Source: Larix sibirica
Taxonomy: Eukaryota > Streptophyta > Pinopsida > Pinales > Pinaceae
Reading direction: 5' to 3'
DNA length: 22,531 nt
NCBI GenBank assembly: GCA_004151065.3
Contig: NWUY0300017595.1
Span: 13,185-35,715, forward strand
In this document: piece by piece, positions 19,668 through 22,531 of the stretch
How positions within the stretch are numbered: position 1 is the stretch's first letter
Layout of the letters: each line of letters starts with the position of its first letter
Position numbers and translations under genes: made by a program
Notes under the pieces: generated by a model
Told to the model about the DNA's origin: nothing
The model's database searches: none
The model's input: only the letters and a program-made list of their open reading frames with translations

Positions 19668-19668
19668 N
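19668..19668. other. single ambiguous base at a homology break
   Basis: One N. Clean Gag coding wording (LEDLAPQPTL) begins two bases after it, while nothing to its left resembles Gag. Probably a contig join or gap. Confidence 0.6.
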
Positions 19669-20649
19669 GACTAGAAGATCTGGCTCCACAACCAACACTT
19701 ACGAGCTTTCCAATGAATGATATTCGACATAAGGAGTGGTTTATATACAATTTACTACCTCATATTAGAATTCCATTAATGCAACAGAAAATTCCATCTT
19801 AGACGGAGGCACTTGAGTTGGCTATGGAGTTGGAAGCATCACCTGTCGGAGAGATTGGGATTGGTATGGCTCAAATCTAGTCGCAGCTGGCGATATTTTC
19901 AATTCAGATTCAAGACATCAAGAAGGGTAAAGAAAAAAGAGAATATGTTCGGTGTACCAGGTGCAAGGAGGAGGGCCACTCAAAAGATCAGTGTATGGCT
20001 TTCCATGACTATCTTGTTGTGGGAAATCCTAACCCTTGAACCCTGGAATGGGGATATGGTGTATAATTTTTCAAACTAGAGGACATCGACCATAAGAATA
20101 TAATTTTCTACAGAAAATGGTGAGTACCCCACAAGACCTATGGTGTAAGTTCTGTCGGTCAGTTGGTCATGATGAGAAGAACTGTCGAGCATATCAGTTG
20201 CTCACAAACACTTTCCTCATGAAAGGATAAGAGTAAGCTGAAAGAAGTAATGTATAGTTTAATCATCCGCGAGGTGGATTATGAGGGCATGGGTAAGGAG
20301 GATTTGGTTGAGGAAGAGGTCAGTAATATGTTATAATTGCGGTTCTCCTAGACATTATGCTAGATACTTCCCGAATCCTACTTCGACTTGCACATATTAT
20401 AGGGAATTAGACCATACTATTGAAGACTCTCTGTAGGTTATAGCAAAGTGGTTGGTGAAGAATAATCAAAATCAAAATCAAAATGTTCAAAATATTTTAG
20501 TTGAGCTGCAACCGAAGCAGCCTATTATCGTTGTGGTAACTAGAGGGGGATCTACGGCAGGAGATGACAAGGGAAGTCACAGTAACCATTGGGACCCGAA
20601 TGTGAGGCCAACAGTTCATAAGCCACCACAATTTGATGTTAAAAAATAG
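19669..20649 (+). pseudogene. Gag with multiple zinc knuckles
   Basis: The first frame gives LEDLAPQPTL, MNDIRHKEWFIYNLLPHIR, then TEALELAMELEASPVGE, and a CCHC knuckle CTRCKEEGHSKDQC (19953-19994). After a shift, a second knuckle reads CKFCRSVGHDEKNC (20144-20185). In a third frame a third knuckle keeps CYNC and His but has Phe for the last Cys (20329-20370). A fourth (from 20390) has lost two of its Cys. A Gln/Asn run (NQNQNQN) and VVTRGG follow, then a stop at 20647. Knuckles bind the element's RNA. Frames change twice and several TAG or TGA codons interrupt, so no protein is made. Confidence 0.85.
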
Positions 20650-21477
20650 AAGGGAGTTTTATTTGAAGCCTGTGATGAATTGATGAATAAGGTGTCAATG
20701 TCCTCCCCACCACCAGTATTTGAAGAAGGTCTTGTCTATGACATCTCACCTTGCTTCGACCGGTCTGTATCAACGAATAATTTAGGAAAGGTAAGTGCTC
20801 TACATAAATTTTTGAAAATTTGTTTGGCTTTAATTAAGGATGAAAATGCATTACGAGAATTGAATAAGTTAATTGGAAAATCTGAGGAAGAATTAAGGCT
20901 AGAAAGAGTTGTGAACCATGTTCAAAAGAAAACAAAAACTGGATAGGAGTTGCAACTTAATGCACATATTGGAGATTATGATATGGATTTTGTAATTTTA
21001 GATTTGGGCTCAGATGTGAATATTCTCACTAAGTAGACATGGGAAAATATGGGAAAGCTGAAGCTAGTATGGTCACCTATTGAGCTGAGGTTGGCAAACC
21101 AACAAAAAATTATACCTTTTGGAAGGATGGTAGGGGTCCCGGTCAAAGTGGAGGGACTGCGTAATTTTGTATACTTTGAAGTTATATATATTCTCGATGA
21201 TACCAATCCATATCCTACACTTCTGGGAATAGATTGGGAAATTCATAATCAAACTATTATTAACTTCAGGAAGAGGATGCTAACATTTGAAAATGACGAA
21301 ATAACAGTTGTTTCACCTCTGGACCCGCTAGAAGGACAAAGGTATTTCGAGCCAGTCAAGGAAGAATATGATGCTCGAGACCTGGATAATATTTATAATG
21401 TATACTCTAGGATAAGTGATTATATCAATCCCACAACGGATGGAACATTAAGCCGACGGAGCGTTAGCTCCTGCTAA
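20650..21477 (+). pseudogene. aspartic protease of the second gypsy element
   Basis: In the frame of the Gag tail, a linker (20680-20946, with LNKLIGKSEEELRLERV) is followed after a TAG by the protease: FVILDLGSDVNILTK, then PFGRMVGVPVKVEG, YPTLLGIDWEIHNQTI. The catalytic triad Asp-Ser/Thr-Gly is Asp-Leu-Gly here (21001-21009). TTG could come from TCG by one C-to-T change at a CpG. A TAG follows shortly (just before 21039). The C-terminal LLGIDW is typical of plant gypsy proteases. A tail to 21477 is open but acidic and unrecognised. Confidence 0.82.
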
Positions 21478-22080
21478 TCAGATTCAAGCGAAGCTTTGGA
21501 GAATTGGAAAAATAGTCTACATGAAGTTTCAATGCGAAGATGTGCTCGGGTTACGAAGTCACTGCGTTGGGTCGGTACAGAGGTATGTGACCTTCCCAAT
21601 TATGAAGGTTTTCCTAATTTGGATAAATTTATTGTCGAGTTTGGAGTGGGTCCACATGTTCATACATGCACTAGATATTATACCAAGGAATTGGTATACG
21701 TCGCTAGAGCTTCGACAAGGAACTATAGATTGGGATAATTTGGCTATGAGTTTCAAGCAGACATTTAACTATGAAGATGAAAGTCTGATAGTAGATGTAG
21801 TCCTGTGAATCATAAAATCAAAATGTTTTGAGGAAATTCTTGGGCCAGTGTCTAACTTGCCCCAGTGGAATGCAACAGTTGAAAAGATGATGGAATGATA
21901 TAATATCACTGGAGGACCAGAGGATGATGATCCAAGAGATGTGCATATCCCAGATACTGAAGGAAGCCGCGACTTGAAAGGACCAGAGATTTCATCCGAT
22001 AGATTTTTGAATCCATTGAAGATCAATAAGGTAAATATTAGGTCCCCTGATTTGCTAATATTGGACACTATTGGGATTAT
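21478..22080 (+). pseudogene. Gag-like block between protease and RT
   Basis: The frame of 21496-21738 gives LPNYEGFPNLDKFIVEFG. After a shift near 21640 the frame of 21521-21808 gives HMFIHALDIIPRNWYTSLEL, TIDWDNLAMSFKQTFNYEDE. Wording of the form 'aLd..P..WY..l......W..l...F...F' is what Retrotrans_gag capsid domains look like. It continues past stops into an acidic linker (GGPEDDDPRDVHIP, SRDLKGPEI). A capsid-like block after the protease is not the textbook gypsy order. My recollection is that related plant elements have the same arrangement, which I could not check. Confidence 0.6.
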
Positions 22081-22531
22081 GAAACAATAGGTGGTATCAC
22101 TGATTTGTTGAATGAGTTTCAATATTTGTTTCCTGTTATGTTTTTTGAGATGAAAGGGATTGCTGGAGACCTGGGATAAATGAAGATCCCATTGAAACCA
22201 GGTGTGAAGCCAATTAAGCAAAGACCTTATAGACTGAATCCCCAGTATAAGGAAAAAGTTAGAGCTAAGTTGTATAGAATGTTGGATGTAGGAATTATTG
22301 AGCTTGTCGAAGAGTCGGAGTGGATCAGTCCCATGGTAGTACAAGATAAGAAGACTGGTGATATTCGAATTTGTGTTGGTTTAAGGAAACTGAATGATGC
22401 CTGTCTACATGATCCTTTTCCAACACCATTCACAGACAAAGTGCTAGAAATTGTCGGATTTCAAGAAGCATATTCATTTACTGATGGATTTTCTGGGTAC
22501 CATCAGATAAAGACTACAAAGGAGGATAGTC
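22081..22531 (+). pseudogene. reverse transcriptase N-terminus, cut by window edge
   Basis: The frame gives ITDLLNEFQYLFPVMFFEMK, GIAGDLG-stop, MKIPLKPGVKPIKQRPYRLN, then KVRAKLYRMLDVGIIELVEE and SEWISPMVVQDKKTGDIRIC. VGLRKLNDACLHDPFPTPFT and motif A (SFTDGFSGYHQI) follow, with the motif A Asp intact. The highly conserved Asp of the ICVDLRKLN motif is Gly here. Apart from the TAA after GDLG this stretch is open to the end of the window. The YxDD box would lie beyond 22531. Confidence 0.9.

Larger units (their letters stand above)
19669..22531 (+). mobile_element. Ty3/gypsy element, second lineage, truncated at both ends
   Basis: The order is Gag with zinc knuckles, aspartic protease, a second Gag-like block, then RT, on the plus strand. 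RT motif A reads SFTDGFSGYHQI. The DGFSGY form is used by non-chromovirus plant gypsy elements (Athila/Tat-type), whereas chromoviruses usually have DLRSGY. This element is therefore not a copy of the one at 6830-13634. Neither LTR is in the window; the left end is at the N and the right end is the window edge. There are several frameshifts and in-frame stops. Confidence 0.85.

Noticed and set aside
19813-20079. 88-residue plus-strand ORF rich in Trp and Arg
   Set aside because: It is a shifted reading of the Gag region. The true frame shows the CCHC zinc knuckle and conserved Gag wording.
21769-22344. 191-residue minus-strand ORF
   Set aside because: It lies antisense to the linker and RT of the plus-strand gypsy element, whose reading has clear RT motifs. 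The minus frame has none.

Overview
This is non-coding, repeat-dense plant nuclear DNA. It contains Ty3/gypsy, LINE, SINE-like and probably Ty1/copia remains, all interrupted by stop codons and frameshifts. There are no operons, ribosome-binding sites or compact ORFs. The mix of long, old LTR elements and the flavour of their proteins suggests a large-genome vascular plant, possibly a gymnosperm. That assignment is inference from memory of similar elements, not a search. I found no gene that looks intact.

Layout. 1-1704: AT-rich DNA without genes, beginning with a CT microsatellite and ending in a truncated SINE-like fragment. 1706-3340: minus-strand LTR-like relic carrying ~237-bp tandem repeats and a 24-bp minisatellite. 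3361-3605: tRNA-type SINE on the minus strand. 3877-6681: plus-strand LTR element with a 1.37-kb 5' LTR (TATA box and AATAAA), a tRNA-Met-type primer site and an unusual acidic gag-position ORF; no pol is seen before it stops. 6830-13634: minus-strand gypsy element (Gag, protease, RT, RNase H, integrase) with a ~2.6-kb 5' LTR, apparently inserted next to or into a copia-like LTR (13635-13743).

14092-16161 is the most interesting object. It is a decayed, unrecognised ~690-codon gene on the minus strand with a large globular part, a Lys/Glu-rich coiled coil and a C-terminal tail. Upstream of it are a TATA box, a possible short first exon and an intron. 17300-18068: degenerate tandem array that settles into an exact 32-bp period. 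18291-19430: 3' end of a plant LINE (zinc-binding RT tail plus RNase H). 19669-22531: plus-strand gypsy element of a different lineage (multi-knuckle Gag, protease, a second Gag-like block, RT), running off the window.

Three single N bases (1705, 6829, 19668) each fall exactly where recognisable homology breaks off. Adjacency across them may be an assembly join rather than biology. Many, though not all, of the disabling changes can be explained by C-to-T or G-to-A substitution, as expected for long-silenced methylated plant repeats.
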